Of a stretch of DNA of 64,000 nucleotides, positions 24,901 to 39,900 are shown in pieces. The stretch spans positions 254,638-318,637 of the forward strand of contig VZSE01001746.1 in assembly GCA_013398275.1 (NCBI GenBank). The letters run 5' to 3'. The DNA comes from Promerops cafer (lineage: Eukaryota > Chordata > Aves > Passeriformes > Nectariniidae). The translations under genes were made by a program, and so were the position numbers. The notes below the pieces were generated by a model that saw only the letters and a program-made list of their open reading frames with translations, was not told where the DNA came from and searched no databases. Numbering within the stretch: position 1 is the stretch's first letter; every line of letters starts with the position of its first letter.

Positions 24901-27900
24901 GCTACAGAAGAGCAACTGTAATAGCTTTTCTAGGGAATGCCTCATTCTTGAGATCTGCACAATACCTGAAGTTCTCTGCGTTCTTTCCTCAAGCCAAGCA
25001 TGACGTAGCCTTAATGCTACGAATTGTAAGAGCACTGCAGCCAGGCTTTAGGGCCAGTAGGTGCATTTAATATTTCTAATCTAAAATATAAATCTTTTCC
25101 AGAATTCAGTAGCCAAACCCATGGAAGATAAAGCTTGAATACTGTTTGAAAAAATTGGGTGTTTCATATAACCTACAAAAAGTTGTTCCTCCTTGGGTTG
25201 TGTGGAAATTCTGTATTTTTTTCAGCTGAAAATCGTTCTGGTTTTTATGTTGCAATATTTAAACACTTCACACACATCAGCAATGGTTGCGTATCAGAGT
25301 TTGTTTGAATCAGAGGCAGACTAATGTGTAGTAATCTGAACTACAACATGAAATCCCAACATGTCAAAATAACATTTGTTACTTTATTAAGGGTTACAAT
25401 ATTACAGGGGTAATCTAATATATTAAAAATCCTACTTTCAGTTATACACAACACATGCTACATCACACATCATACTGTGATAAAGATGTGATGAGGTAAT
25501 AAGGGAAAAATATACAAACACACACACACAAACGCTCAGTGTCATACAGGCTGACCAAAAAATATGTTGAACTTCTAGAGGCTTCTACTCTGCCTCTTTT
25601 GCGCATTCTTTTACTTGTATTTTTTGCAGTAGTTGCTGTTTTGTAATGGGTGTGTTAACAGTCTGTTATAGAAACCTGTCTCAGGAGAATATCAGAATTA
25701 CGCCAGTCTATATTTCATAAGTGTGACTGACCTCTAAATATAAATGAGTAAATCTATTGAATAATTTGACAGTAATGTTATAATTGTGAAATATGTTAAA
25801 AATAACTTCTTTTTGCTACTGATAAGTTCTCTATATAATTTTTAACTAAAGGCTATTAAATAGCTTATAAATTGGTATCCATCATTTGCCTGCAAAGTTG
25901 GATAGACCCTTTAATTTATATTCAGCCATTTCTGATTACAGAGGCTACACAGCAGGTAATCACTGAAGTCAGGTACAAAATACTGTAACAGTTGTGTAGT
26001 ATAACATGTTGGCTATAGAGTACATAATACCTGTTATAAATCTGGATTAATATCCATATGCAAGCAGCTACTTCATTTTGGTAAGAAAAATAATTTGTGT
26101 TTTTAATCTAAAATATTTGAATTAATGGTGAATTTTTATAGGAGCAGATTATTTAAATGCACATAGTGAAGGGAAAAGGCCAGATTTATCAGGACAGTAA
26201 GGTTTTGAGTATCTGCTCTCAAAACAGAATTATATAGTGCTAACTTTATTCATGGTAGTTAACAAAGATTACGTAGTCATCACACTAATGTACATATACC
26301 AGCTACATAGTTCAAAGGATATGATTCCTGTGTCAAATGATTGCTTATAGTAACAACAACAATAATAATAATAAAACTCTTGCTGTACAGTCCGTAATAT
26401 TTCCTGTATTTGAGAATATTTATACATAACATACAAAAATACTTAAATGTGGTGGCAGTATTTTTATCATCCAAACTTAATTTACAGGGAATAAAAACCA
26501 GGAAGTTTATCTACAGTTTTCATGTAAACTGCAAGTTCTAATAGTACCAAGAGGTGTTCTGAATGTTACTACAGTTTCTTTTCTTCAGCTCTTTTTCATG
26601 GGATGATTCTTGAAAATATAATATACAAGCCCTCATACTTTATCAATAAATGTACAGTATCTTACATTCCTCATTTCTGAAAAGATAATTTCAGGTAATA
26701 ATATCATAGCTTTATGTGATTTTTCGAACAAAGCAAACCCACAGAAGAGTTATTTCAGTGAAATGTGTTAGGGTTAGGTCTTATCATCATAACAACTTTC
26801 TTTAGTGAATATGATCCTCCCCGGAATTCAGCCCAGTAAACACCATCCTGGTATCGACTGCGGTAGTGTCCTCCACGATACCAGACTCCATTGAGATTTG
26901 AGTGAGCACATGCATTGTACCACCATCCTCCCTTCTGGTAATGAGCACAGTTACCTGCAAAAGAAAGCTACAGTTCAGGCTGAGAAGTAAATGAAAAATA
27001 CTAAAGCAAGAAAGCTAAGTACAAAACTTCATTGTTTGGTTGGTCTGGGCTTTTTTTTGTAACTGTATGTTTAACATGTAGATATCCTGTGGTACAAAGT
27101 GAACTTAGGCTTCTTCAGGAACCAACTAAGTAGTTAGGTTCTATAGATAGAATCCTTCTTGTTACTTTCCTGAAAATCAGTGGGTGTTACTGTCTCAAAT
27201 AACCCTTCATAGCATATTTTACAGACCCTTGTCTAGTGTAAAAATGTTTCATTTTGGTGTTAGTCTGTATAAGGGTTGACACATCACTTTGTACTTCATA
27301 AGGTATTGATTGACAAATTCCTTTGTAAGTGCAATTTCTCTTTTTTTTGGTATGTATGACCGTTAGTATTCTTCCTTTTCCAAAAAAAAGAGATAAAAGG
27401 GGAGGGGTGGGGATGTAAAGGCAGAATCGGCAGTGCAGCTGAGAGGGACCTCCTACCTGTGTACACGTCGTGGTCCCGGTCCAGCGTGGTGAACTGCTTG
27501 CCGTTGTGCCAGGTGAAAGAATCTCCTGCGTTGCCGTTGTAGCGTCCCAGGCGCAGCTTGTAGTACTCGCTCTCCGGCTCCAGTCTGAAGCTGGCATACT
27601 CAGCAAATACTTTTCGACCTGACCAGTCTTCCATTGTTATAAGCAGTTTGTAGTTGCCTTGATTTGTTAACCAATAAATGTTTTCTAATCCAAGCCAATA
27701 TTCTCCATCTATATTACCAAATCCTTGCTGTAAAGGAAGCAAGAGAAGCATGTTAATATCCTGCATCTGTGTTAGTGGTAAATCCAAGTGTGTTCTTAAG
27801 TAGAAAACTGCAGTAACTTATTTTATAGAGACTTCCTCTTCTGGAAGGGTAAACACAGAAGTTCTTTTTCAAGTAGGATCTTGGCCAGACTCTAAAATCA

Positions 27901-30900
27901 CCCTTTAAATTAACTTTACCAGTAAGTTTTAGAGGGTGGAAAACATCAAACAGCTCTCTTGTCCTAACCTTGTATGTCTCCCAGTTCCTGAAAAAGTTGA
28001 CAGAGCCGTCCAGCCGTCTCTGAATGACAGTCCAGCCACCAGGGTCGTGCCGTTGGTCACACCAGACCTGCATCAGCTGGTTTGTGTTTTCTGGTTTTAC
28101 AAGATAGATGGAGCTTGTGTCATGGCCATCTTCTAACGCTTGTAGACAGTCTCTCCAGGGCCCTGTGTCAAAACAGACAGGCTCTGCATCAAACTGCCGT
28201 TGAGCATTTCTTTAATGCAGGGCAGTATTTGAGCTGGTAGCTTTTTATACTAGATTGGTTTCACTGAATAGCATATTTGTTTTTCCTCTTATTAAAGGAC
28301 AAGTGTCCACCAAGTGTTTTCAAACAGATTCATTTATTGTAACTTTATTTCTGGAACATTTCACAATGCATTACTGATAAAGGTAGATTAAAAAAAAAAA
28401 TAAAAAATTAAGGCAGCTGTACTGGTACTTTTACCATCAATTATATATCCAAAGAAACTTGTTATGAATGACTCCATAGATAAATAAGAATTTCTTTTAG
28501 AAAACGAAACAGTAAGTTTGATCTTGATTCTGTCTTTGAGAAATTCAGCTTTTTAGATCCCCCAAAATGTCACTGGCACAGACATTAACAGTGGAAGCAG
28601 CAACATAAATTCAGACTGAAGGTCTTACTGCTCCCACCTTAATAAACTACAACGTAACACAGAAATTAAGACTTTTTTTTTTTAACATGGAGTGCTTGTG
28701 AGAAACTTTATATAAATGAGAGGACTCTTAATATACTTTGCATTCACAGAAATTGCAGTTCACACAGTCTTTGTTTTCAGAAGGAGAATGCATTTTTTTC
28801 CTTCAGTTCAATAGAGTCCATAAAGAGCTTATGCTTTTTGAAAGTATCTTATATTTCTGATTTTTCAAGAAGTTTTCTCCAGTGGTAAGATAGATTTTGT
28901 TTTAATGAGTCTGAGAAATTCAGATATAAATGATTTATAGTCTGCGTTGATATCTGCAGACAGACTCCCCCAGCTGCTTTGCTTCCTCAGCAGAAGAGTG
29001 AAGTCAACAAGAATCAAGAATCCTCAGGATTAGAGAGATTAGAGCCCCTGGGTTGATTCTCCCTGCCCACTGAAGGAGTAAGGCTTGTCAGATCTTCTGA
29101 CTTAGGAGCCTTACTGAAGCATATACTGCTATCAAGAGTGATTTTTGTTTTAAATTATTTCAGTCCTGTGTTTTTTCATAATTCACTGTCCAACACTAGT
29201 AATGGTACTGGGCAAAAGAGAAATAAATTAATTTTATAGAAATAATCTCAGTGTTTTGGAGATTAAAACACTGAGTTTTTGGTATTTTTAACTATTTTAA
29301 TCAGCAAGTCAGTGTACAAAGAGGCAATTCAAATCTTTGTTCTGTGGATGCTGTGTTCTTGTTGCCTCAGTCATAATCAGAGACTGTACCTGGAGCTATG
29401 CTTATAAGCCCCTTCTCCATTTCTTTTGTGGCTAACTTTAGATTTCTGGCAGTTAAGATGTAGATGTCGTGCTCTTGTCACACAGCTGCATGGCTTATTA
29501 TGAGAGGTGGGGAAAAAATGTTAATGACAACTAATAATTTAAATTGCTCTGGTTTATTTTATCACAATGTGTATGTAGTGGCACTTATTAAAAATAAAAA
29601 AGAAAGTCATTATTGAAGAACTTCTAAAATAGTCGAAGAACTTTGATCTTGTCTTTGTAAAAATAATATATAGCAGTATGCAATGTAGTATTTACACTGT
29701 TCTAATCTTGCAGTTTCTTTTATGGCACGTGGCAGCAGTGCTCTACTACACGATTCTTTTTCTGAAAGTGATTTAAGATGAACGATGAGAAATACATCAA
29801 AGTAGAATTTGCTACTACTTTTTCATGACAAGTGGTTTTTTGCCAGATAATAACTTCTCAAAATTTTAACTAGGGTATTTTCCCTTGAAAAAGCAGGAAC
29901 ACCCTGACTTTAAGGTAGGTAGTTTTGATAAAACCATCTCTAGGGAGTCATAGAATCACAGAAGGGCTTGGGTTGGAAGGGATCTTAAAAGTTCATCTTA
30001 TTCCACCTCCTTTCCACAGGCATGGACATCTTCCACTAGACCAGGTTGCTCCAAGCCCCATCCAGCCTGGTCTTTGACACTTCCAGGAATGGGGCACCTA
30101 CCAAAAAAAATATAAAAACAACAAAAAAAAAACAAAAACCACAACCAGAAAACATACAGTGTGGACAAAATTAATAGTGAAGCTACTGAGACTAGTAAGA
30201 CTGTAGTAAGTCTGTGATAAAGAGAGAATACTGGTCTGCTACTTTTGAGAAAGGAAGGCTGTCACCAGATTAGTAGAAGACATTTACTATTTTTCTTGTA
30301 TTTTCCTCCAGTTTTCATTGCCCACGTTGGCTGTGATCAGGTGGTTAGAGCAGCCAGGAGCGTTGGATAAGGCTGAGAACTCAACACGTAGTATGGAAAG
30401 GACTGGATAAAGTATGGCTGGATTTTTTCCACTGGCTGGGCAGTTGTGGTGGTGGGTTTTGTTTGTTTTGTAGGATGTTGTTTGTGGGTATCTTTTTGCA
30501 GGTTTTTTCTAGTTCCCTCCAAACATTGACTAAAGCATCCTTTGTGGCATTAATTTTAAAGAGGAGTTTTGTTTGAGATGTGCTTTGTGAATGGAGAACA
30601 TTCTGGAGGATGAGGAAAAGGTATTAAATGTTTCTTCACTGAAAATAAATGAGGAGAGGGGAAGGAGGATACCCTGGAAATAAAAGCTTAATTAGCTTAA
30701 CTTTAGTGGTTGGAAACTTGCTTGAACAAATAAAAAGCCGCAGGTGAGAAAATGAGAGAACATTATAATCAATTTGTGCAGAAGAAACATGAAACTTCTT
30801 TTTCTGCTAAGTTATGTGATCCAGGGAGAATAAACAGATGTGAAATCTTATCTTAGAATTGTGGACTGCCAAAGGAACATCTGGAGATGAATGTGAAAAA

Positions 30901-33900
30901 TTGCTGGATAACCAGCACTTCCTCAGGTGAAGATCTAGGAGTTCTACAGGGTTGCAAACTGGTTCGGAATTAGTGTTTTACTTTTCAAAAGCATGAAAAT
31001 GTATGAGGATAGATCAGCAAAAGTACTGTGCACCTGAAGTAACTTTTCTGTTCTGCTGTTTGATAGCGAATCCTCAGCTTCAGTTTAAGGACTTGAAAGC
31101 ACAAGGAGGATGTGGACCAATTAACAAGTTTTCAAAGAGTGTAAGGGAATTAAGGGGAAAGGTAGTTCACTTCCAGAAAGATGGGGGAATACTGTCCCAA
31201 GATAGGGGAATACTGAACCTACTTTGAGACTGAAGTAAAAATGTAATTATTAGAGAGGCCATGGTCTATTGCTCCAAAGGAGTTGTAATAGACCTGATTT
31301 TCTTCTGAGAATTTTTCCCTACATAGTACATCAGAATCATGATATTTCTGGCAGAGGTTTTGCATGCCACAATGCAGGCTTTGGCAATTCTGTGAAAATA
31401 CTGTTTTGTGGCAAACTGTTTTAGAGACTTATAGACTTAAGAGACTCAGTGCTTACTTGCTCAAGTTTCTTTCATTGTGAGTATTTCCACGGAGAAACAA
31501 TACGGGGGTTGTTTGGTTTTTAACATGTGGCAGTTGTATTATTTGACCATCCTAAAAAGTTTGTTGATGTCCTTTGGAATATTTTGCTAATAGCCATGAA
31601 ATATAATCAGTGCAGTTCCCCTGTATTACTGTATTTCAGTTAGCTCTGAGTTTAGAGATCTGTGACTCTCTCTTTTTGTGAGGAAGGCATGCGTTGTCCA
31701 CACAGCAAAGAGCAATATGGAACATATACCTCAGCTGGTTTGGGTTTGGTTTGTTTTTTTCCAAATGTCGGACCATAGGTGAAACAGAATTCTTCACCTG
31801 TTATTTTCTTCTCACATGGATCAGTTGATCTCTAATGTGATTTCATATTGTCAAATCATGCTTGTGGCAGAACTCCTAAGACTCTTAAGAAGGGCTGTAT
31901 AATATCCCAGTACTATTCCACCTCTTGCTTCCTTTTTGCTCCTATCTAGAGCACAAGTGCCCCATGTAAGGTACAGAGCAGATACTTACTCCTTTTTTAA
32001 TTACACAAGCACATTATCAGATGCTAGATCAACAGACTTGTAATAACTTCACATATGTTTACACAGTGTCAAACTCCTTCAGATCTCATGATTGTAGCAG
32101 TTCAGTCTTGAGCAAAGGTAATAAATTTAGATTACTTGATTAGAAAGGTATTTCTGAAAGTCCTTTATCTCATACATGTAATATAAATGATGGGTTTGTC
32201 TTAGCAAAGTAACATGAGAAAAATCTGTGGGGCTAGTGTGTCTGTCTTAGACATTCACAGTTAATTTTTTTGCTTTCATTCTGTTTCTACTACAGCATGT
32301 ATGTAAAATTCACTAGCTAAATAAATTCTGACTCCATTTTTGATATTACAATTAAAGCGTTGCCTACTGCATATTAGCATAAACTAATGTAAATGTATCA
32401 ATAATATTACTTACCAGATGGTTTATCAGTTGAAGTTGGAATACTAGTAACTGCAGGCATGGTTGGTAAGGTCGGTGGCAGAACCTTTAGGTTCTGATCA
32501 CTCTGAATCTCATTAGTAGATATCTGGTTATTGATGCGATTGTAAGTAGGAGGCTGGTACACTTTAACTGGCGGTTGTGGGGTTTGTGGCAGCGGCTTTA
32601 TGGACGGCATTCTTTGACAATGTTCTTCCAGCTGGGCAATTATTATTGTCTGATTATTGGCAATTGACATCAAATGTTGATACTTGTGCTCTAAGTCTTT
32701 GTATTTGTTTGCAAGCTGCAACATGTCTGCAGTTTGGTTCAAAATCTTATTTTCAAGTTGAGAAAGTTCTAAGGCATTATCACGTTTTCGGATAATTTCA
32801 TGTAATAGCTGCATGTAGAGTTGTGTGACACGAGAATTCATATTTCTGCTCTCTTTTCTTAACAGTTTAACTTCATTAACAATTCCACCATCCACCTCTA
32901 CAAGTTGCTGGAGAGTTTCTATTTGTCTCTTTTGTTTAAGAAGTTCATTGTTAAGTAACTGTAATTCTTGTTTATTTACCCTGTTTTCAAGCAGAACTTC
33001 AGGCTCCTTAGAATTAACACAAATGGCCCCTGTCACTCTCTGCTGAGGTACAATAAAGGTGTAAGTGCATTTGTCCTGTGTGTCACTGGAACGCTTATAT
33101 CTGTTCATATGAATGAATTCTTGAGCTTTTCCCTTGTCATTGCCTTCAGATTCCTGTGTTTCACTTGCAGTAACTCCCACAACAGTTACTAGCATTAAAC
33201 AGATGAATCTTGTTGTCATCATGATCCTCTAGTTCTGGTCAAATATTCTTCTGCAAAGAACTTCCTAAAATCTGTTTTAAAATAAATTTAACAGTAAGTA
33301 ACGAGTAGGAAATCAGTGTGGATTTACAAATTATAATCTCTTCTAAAATTTACAAAAGAGTACATAGTAACTATGTGTACAAATGAGGCAGTTTTGTTGT
33401 CCAGCATCAACTTCTGCTGACTAAAGGGGACATTATGGGGAGTAGTTGCATCTTTCTATGGTCAGAACTGTAGTTACTAGTTGCTAGTTCATCTAAAGCC
33501 TGCCAAGAACCATAAGAAAGTAAGTAATGAATACAAGGATTTGAAGAGTCCTTTCTTCCAGGCAAATACCGCAGAAGTTTCCAAGACTGAAGTTTTCATT
33601 TAAATATTAATTACACTTTCCATTTCTTACAGTTGCAAATACAACCTTTAAATGTAAACAGAATGTAAGTTAATATGTGTATTAAGGCTGCTAGAAGTTC
33701 TAAAAATATCAAATAGTTAATCTGCAGTATTTTATAACTGCATATACATTGCAAGAGATACAGCTTAGGTGACATGTAACAATTTTACTTTATTCAGCAG
33801 TATTGAACCTGCATTGCTTAAAAAAAAGGAAAATCTTATTTTATATTGGTCATTAATAACTGTAAGTTAAAAACTCTACTACTCAGATATTATAGGCAGT

Positions 33901-36900
33901 AAAATCTGTTACTTTTCTAGACTAGTAGAATTTACAACTGAAACGTTTACTGTGACTCTCCCTGGAGACACTGTCTCTACACTCAGCCTTGTCATCTCAG
34001 TTCAGAGCCCCTTCTTGAAAGGGGAGAAATAGCTGCACATACATATCTATGTGCATGGTGGACAGTGAACGGTGATCTAAATCAGCTGGTAGTGCCTGCT
34101 GGCATACTGCAACAGTTGCCCTTTGGTGAAATTACCCTAACTTAGTTCCCCATGCAGATCCATATCAAGGTGGACAGCTGAGGCCTTCACAATCTCTCAA
34201 AAAGTGAGTCAACACCAGAACTTTGTAGGCAACAGCAGACTTGGAAGCATGGGCTTAGCACTGTCATTGCTGCCAGAAATACCCATGTCACAAACCACTG
34301 TCTTATCAGCTACTTGAACAGCACTTTGATGTCGCGTATTTCTAAAACCTTTTTGTTGTTGATTTTTGATACTCGTGTATATGCAACCTAGTTTTTTTAA
34401 ATAAAAAATGAAAAATGCAGTATGGAGTTTATTCAGTGTATAAAGACAGATACTTTTTAACCAAGGTGGTGTTGCCATCCTGTTTTTCTTTGCTTGTAAA
34501 ACATTTCTCATGGAATAATCATTCAGTATTTAAGTATCTGTCACCTTACTGTCTGGTCATCTTTAGTACNGTATCTTTTGTTTTTTTTTTTTTTTTTTTT
34601 TTTTAATTACATGAAATGGTGATTCTAACAGCGGTGAGAAACTGGAGTGAGTCCAGCTGAGTACACCCAGCATGGTTAGCTGGAGGCTGGCAGACATGAT
34701 GAATGAAGAGTAGCAGGAAGAGCGAGGTTTGTGTAGCCTCCAGGTGAGAAGGTAAAGAAAGACATGTTCAACTACTTAATGGGTGTTTATAAAGAAGAAA
34801 AACTCTTTTTGGAAGTGTACAGTGAAAGTATATGGTGAATACAAATTACCTCAGGAAAAAATTGGGTTTAATTAAATAATGAACTTCCTTGTGAGGGTGA
34901 CTGAGGACTGAAGCAGTCACCCAAGTAGGTGGTAGAATCTCCATTCCTGGAAATACATGAAGTTTTGATTTAGGTAAGGCTATGAGCAGTCTGATCTTAT
35001 GTTGAAACTAGACTTGCTCTGTAAGACGAAGATAAGGTCCCATCCAATCTAAACTGTTTTATGATTCTAGGCAGCTGCTGACTTTTAAGAGATTTTTTTT
35101 TTTTTTTAAGGTAATGCTGGATATGCATCCTTTATTATTCATACTGAGAAGAGATATGGTTGTCATTTGTATTTTTCTGTTTTTGTGAAATAAGCCATAG
35201 ATGTTTCTGTAAAAGATTCAAACAAAGTGACCAGGACTTAATCCTTCTTAAAATTTTTAGATCTATACTTTTGCCTCAGTTTCTTATTTGGAATAAACTC
35301 ATTTTCATTTTGCAAGTAGAAAGGATTTGTGCTGTACAGAACTTTTCAAAAATCTTGAAAACATGTCAGATGAAAAATCTGGAGTTTGACACGGTTTCTG
35401 TAAGTAAAGCAATGCTCTTTGGAGCCCTGGAAAGTATGGAACATAAATTCACCCCAGACAGATTTAACTTGCATAATCAGCATTTACACAGCAGGTCACA
35501 CTTGGAAAACCTGGCAGTTTTCCAGGCCTTGTGTTCCTGCACAGATGACTGGTTTTGCAAATGTCTCTTACATATAGGTGTAAAATAGTTATATTTTGCT
35601 GTTGGAATTTTAATATCCATTTCCCCCCCCTAAACCTGTACTTATTGTGACAGGTGAAAAGAAACTATTGTTTTCCTCAGAGTTCACTTCTGTCTGTTAC
35701 AGCATCTCATATCAGCATCTCTCTGCTTTGAGTATGGCTTTGGGGTACCCATACTTTCCTCAGCTGAAGAAAGAGCAACATCTAACAGATTTTTCTCCTG
35801 ATTTTTTTTTTTAAAGAACTGTGTAAGAAAATAACGGGACAGAGTTCATCAGCCTCGTTATAACGTATCATCTTAATGATCATCTAGTGCCACTGCCTGA
35901 CCATGTGGGTGACCCCTCTCTAGGAAGCCTAGTCTAGGGTTTGACCCTAGTCTAGGGTTTGCAGACAGCAGGCCAGCAGTGAATGACATCAGCATAATTA
36001 GACCGTCCTGAATGTTTCTGTCATGATCTCGCTTGCATGTCACCTTTTCTAAGATGTTCTTCTTATGGGAAAAATCAGTGGAAGGAACATTACATTGGTT
36101 AGAGAATGCCCCAGTACAAACAGAAAAAAGAACCATACTGTCATCAGCTGTCCTCCTTCCTGCAGCCTGTATATGATAATTTTGTAAGTCTCTTACTGTT
36201 TGTACTTGTTTGGTTAAAAAAAATGTGCTTAGAATGAGGCCTATTTGTTGCATCTTGGGAAGGACTGCATGAATAAATGGCATTCCTTCCTTTCTGCAGT
36301 TGGATTAAAATGAAGTTCACAACATGGTCATTTGAACAACTCTCAATGATTAATCTTTCAGGGACAAAAAAACTTGCTGGAATGGAGAAAGTAGGGAGCG
36401 AAGCCAGAGAAGCAATTTTAAGGAAGGATTTAATGCTTTTTTAATACTTTCCTCTTTGAGTAGCAGAACTTCAGATTCTTAGGACATTAGGATTCCTTCC
36501 TAGGTGGGAGGAAGATCATATCTGATGTCTAGGACATTAACTTTCAGTTTTCTCCTGTGCCCAGTAATTGCTGATACTGCTTGTACTTGACTGCTGCCGT
36601 TGCTTGCTGATCACTCAGTTCTTCCTGTTTCTCTGGCTCCCTTCCCCTTGCCCTTTGCCAGTAGCTCTTCTGCAGTGGACTGGCTGGAAACTGTATTACT
36701 AGGGCCATATTTGTTCCCAGTGCAAAATTCCACTTGGGCAGCTGTAGACTTTTCAACCTAAAAGCATGCTTGCAGGTTTGGGGCAAATTTTCTGGAAATA
36801 CGGCATTGTCTGTCTCTTATCCTCATGCATACTGGCAAAACTTTAATACACAAGCATACCAACAAAAAACAGGTGAATGAAGCACACTTAAAAAGTAATT

Positions 36901-39900
36901 ATTTTGGTTAAACATCAAATGGAGCTTCTAATCAGACTGAAGTAATTTCATTATTTCATTTCTAGATTCTGGCTGTTCAAGACGTGTACTCATAAAAGCA
37001 CTTTTCATGGCAACTGAGTTGGGGCAAACTTGCCCTAGTGCAGATGTACCTCAGTTTTGTGTATGTCTACCCAACTTGGCAGTATATTTCACTTTTTATT
37101 CAGGCGAAATACTTTTTTTCCCCTGTCTTTTGCCAGTATAATTGCATTTGTATGAAAATGTCTGGCAGCATTGTTGTGTGGCATATAATTGTAGCAGCTT
37201 TATACTCCTAGCCAGCACAAGTGCCTTAGTTAAAATTTCAGCTTCTATACCAGATGTTTGCCTGTCTGTGTATATAATTGGAAGTAGGTGGTTTGCTCAT
37301 TTGTTGTTTACCCAAGTAAGGATGTTTCCATGATCTGGTGACAAAAGAGGAAATAAATTTTCTGAAAGGGCTATAGTATTTTGGAAAAGTACAAAAGCAA
37401 TATAATGATCTGTGTGAATCTTGTGTGGAAAACCTTAACTAAGACAAATGGCAAAAATAATTGCCTGGATTTCATACCAGAATAGAAGTTTTGTATCTTA
37501 AATTGCATTATTATGGTTATTTCTACAGATAAGATCCCAGTAGGTAAAAGCAATAGAATTGCTTCTTGCTGCTGCTCTTGTATTTATTTCTGTGTATAGT
37601 AAACTGCAACAAAGCCAGAGAAACATAGGTGTGACACGGTGATGCACTGCTCCATGGACAGGCAGCTTTTGAACACATGATACATGACACACTGGCTACC
37701 CTTGGAGACTCCTTTACAGAGAAGGCAATTTTCTGTGCTAAAACTCAGTATAACGAGCATTTCTGGGGACTTGAATAGCTATTTGGATTGCAATATAGTT
37801 GAGTTTACTGCAAAGATAAGAAAAAACACTACCTGTTTGTTTTGTGGACCTGCTAGTGAGAACCTGGTATATGATGGAAACAGCAGCAAACTTTAACAAG
37901 TTAGAAAAGATTTTTAGTGGCTTGTATGCTGCAGCCGAGGAACTAAGGAGGCATGACAAGTTTACTGGGCTATGATAATTATTGTAAACAAGGTGATGCA
38001 GCAGGTTTCCTACATGACTTACTCTTAAGCAGCATGCTCAGAAGTTGTCAAAATAAAATAGGATTCTCCATTTAAGTCATTTTATCTTTGGGATAACAGC
38101 TGTTGTTTTTACAATAATCATTGTCACTCAGCCTCCCTAAAAAGGCTCCCAGAGTATTACATACCTTAGAAGTTAATTTCAGGATTGTGGGGGTCAATTT
38201 CTTTTAATCTTTCACTCCATTTTCTGTGTAGGGTTTTATTTTTGTGGTGTGGGTTGTTTTTTTTTTTTGTAATAGGTGAGTTCCATTTAATTAAAGAGTG
38301 GATAGGCAAGGTCCAACACTCAGCATTTATTTCCATCTCTGCCAATTGCTCTGACTGAGGAAGGGCTTACAGTCTAGAGGCTGGATTGTTAAGAGTTCAT
38401 GTAGGTACAGCGTGCCAGAACTGAATGCGCTGTAATTACTCTCCCACATCAAAGCCTTTTAGAATACCCAAATAGGTGAAAAACACATATAAAAAGGATA
38501 ACACATGCATTTTTCCATAACACTCATATTTTCTTGCTGGTTGCTTTGACTATGAAGAAAAAATGATACCATACATACAGATGAGCTCATTCAGCTATGC
38601 TAAACCACTGTTAATCAGCTCTTTTGTGCTGGTAATATTTTATAAAATGAGGCTAGGAGTGCTTTTGATGGGCTGTCTTTTCCTCCATACCTCTGATATG
38701 CCATCTTCTGTGCAGAGTCCTCAGGCACTGAGGCATATAAAGGAAGGCACGTTCACAAAAGGCATAGTGTTAGCTATGACAGCATTTGATCTCTAAAAGA
38801 TAAACTGCTGTATTTTATTGTGAATTCATACATAATTTGATAGCTGTGCATTCTAAAGACGAAACATGAACAGCTAGCAGCACAAGTTCCCTGTTTAATA
38901 CTTTTGCCTTTGATAATGAAAGGTGTTTTTAGATTAGTGCAGTTTTACATTTTTATTGCATTATAAAAGCAAATGAAGCAAGGGTGTTGAAAATGTAAAA
39001 TCCTGCTAAGAAAAGATCAGAAGGCTTGGTTTTGCATTTTTTTAAACAAATCTTCGGGTTTTGCTTCTGCAGAATCCTTTGATAGCCAGTGTTTGTGGAC
39101 TTACAGTTAGCTGGCATGTTCCAGGCATCAGGCCAGTAATATGATCTGGATTTCACAACACCATTGTGATAAGACAGACAAGCATGAATTTTTTGAATCT
39201 GCTTGCTTTCCTACTCCCTGCCCCTTGTCTTAGAGCTCATGCTCTGTTTTTACTCTTTCACACGTTTTCTTCAATGGCATTATGTTAATTTATCCTGTCA
39301 ATTTTTACCTCTCGAAGGTAATCTTCAAACTTAATGTGAAGTTTGCTCTTTTCTAAGAGGAGGGACTTCCACTGCTGCAGGGTTTCTTTTAGAATAAACT
39401 CATGTTTTGACTTTTAGGTGAAAAGTATTGCTGTGAAAAACCTAGATAGTGGGGTTTTTTGTTTTGTTTTGTAAAAGGAAACAGCAATTCACAGTGAAAA
39501 TACAGCACAGTAATATGTACACCACATGTACTGAAAAAACTTCAAAGTTGAGCTTTAAGTTTTAAATATATAGGAAAGGGCTTACACATAGTAGCATGCA
39601 GTGCTAGTTATGGAAACATGATACTAAACTGAATTGAAATACTTAACTCCAAACGCATGAAGGGAATCACTTTTGCGGTTTTGCCACTAGCTACTTGCTT
39701 CCATTGTAAAAAGTGCCACACTGGTATTAACCAATTAATTCCTTTAAGATACTTGTGTTAGAATACATTCTCTTGTCAGATTTTCTGCCCACTTAAAACT
39801 GAAATTTTAGTTCAAGCACCAGTTCAGTTTTCTGAAAAGGTAATACTATTTCTAATGAGGGGAATGGATGATTAAGGAACACTTCAGAACGAGAGTGTCT

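Larger units (their letters stand above)
25365..26754 (-). other. ANGPTL2: ANGPTL2 3' UTR (proposed)
   Basis: Non-coding, AT-rich sequence following the stop codon on the - strand, about 1.4 kb to the best poly(A) signal. It contains an AAC/AAT trinucleotide run near 26352-26373 and a CA run near 25515. A shorter form could end at another AATAAA at 26245-26250. No transcript data support the exact end. Confidence 0.55.

Noticed and set aside
27187..27606. A 139-residue - strand reading overlapping ANGPTL2
   Set aside because: It is a shifted frame over an ANGPTL2 exon that runs on into the intron.
35160..35588. A 142-residue reading on the + strand in the large intron
   Set aside because: No domain or family resemblance and no flanking conserved splice logic; long stop-free stretches of this size arise by chance in 64 kb.
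35927..35962. Interstitial telomere repeat
   Set aside because: Only two imperfect 18-base units containing CTAGGGTTTG; there is no TTAGGG array.
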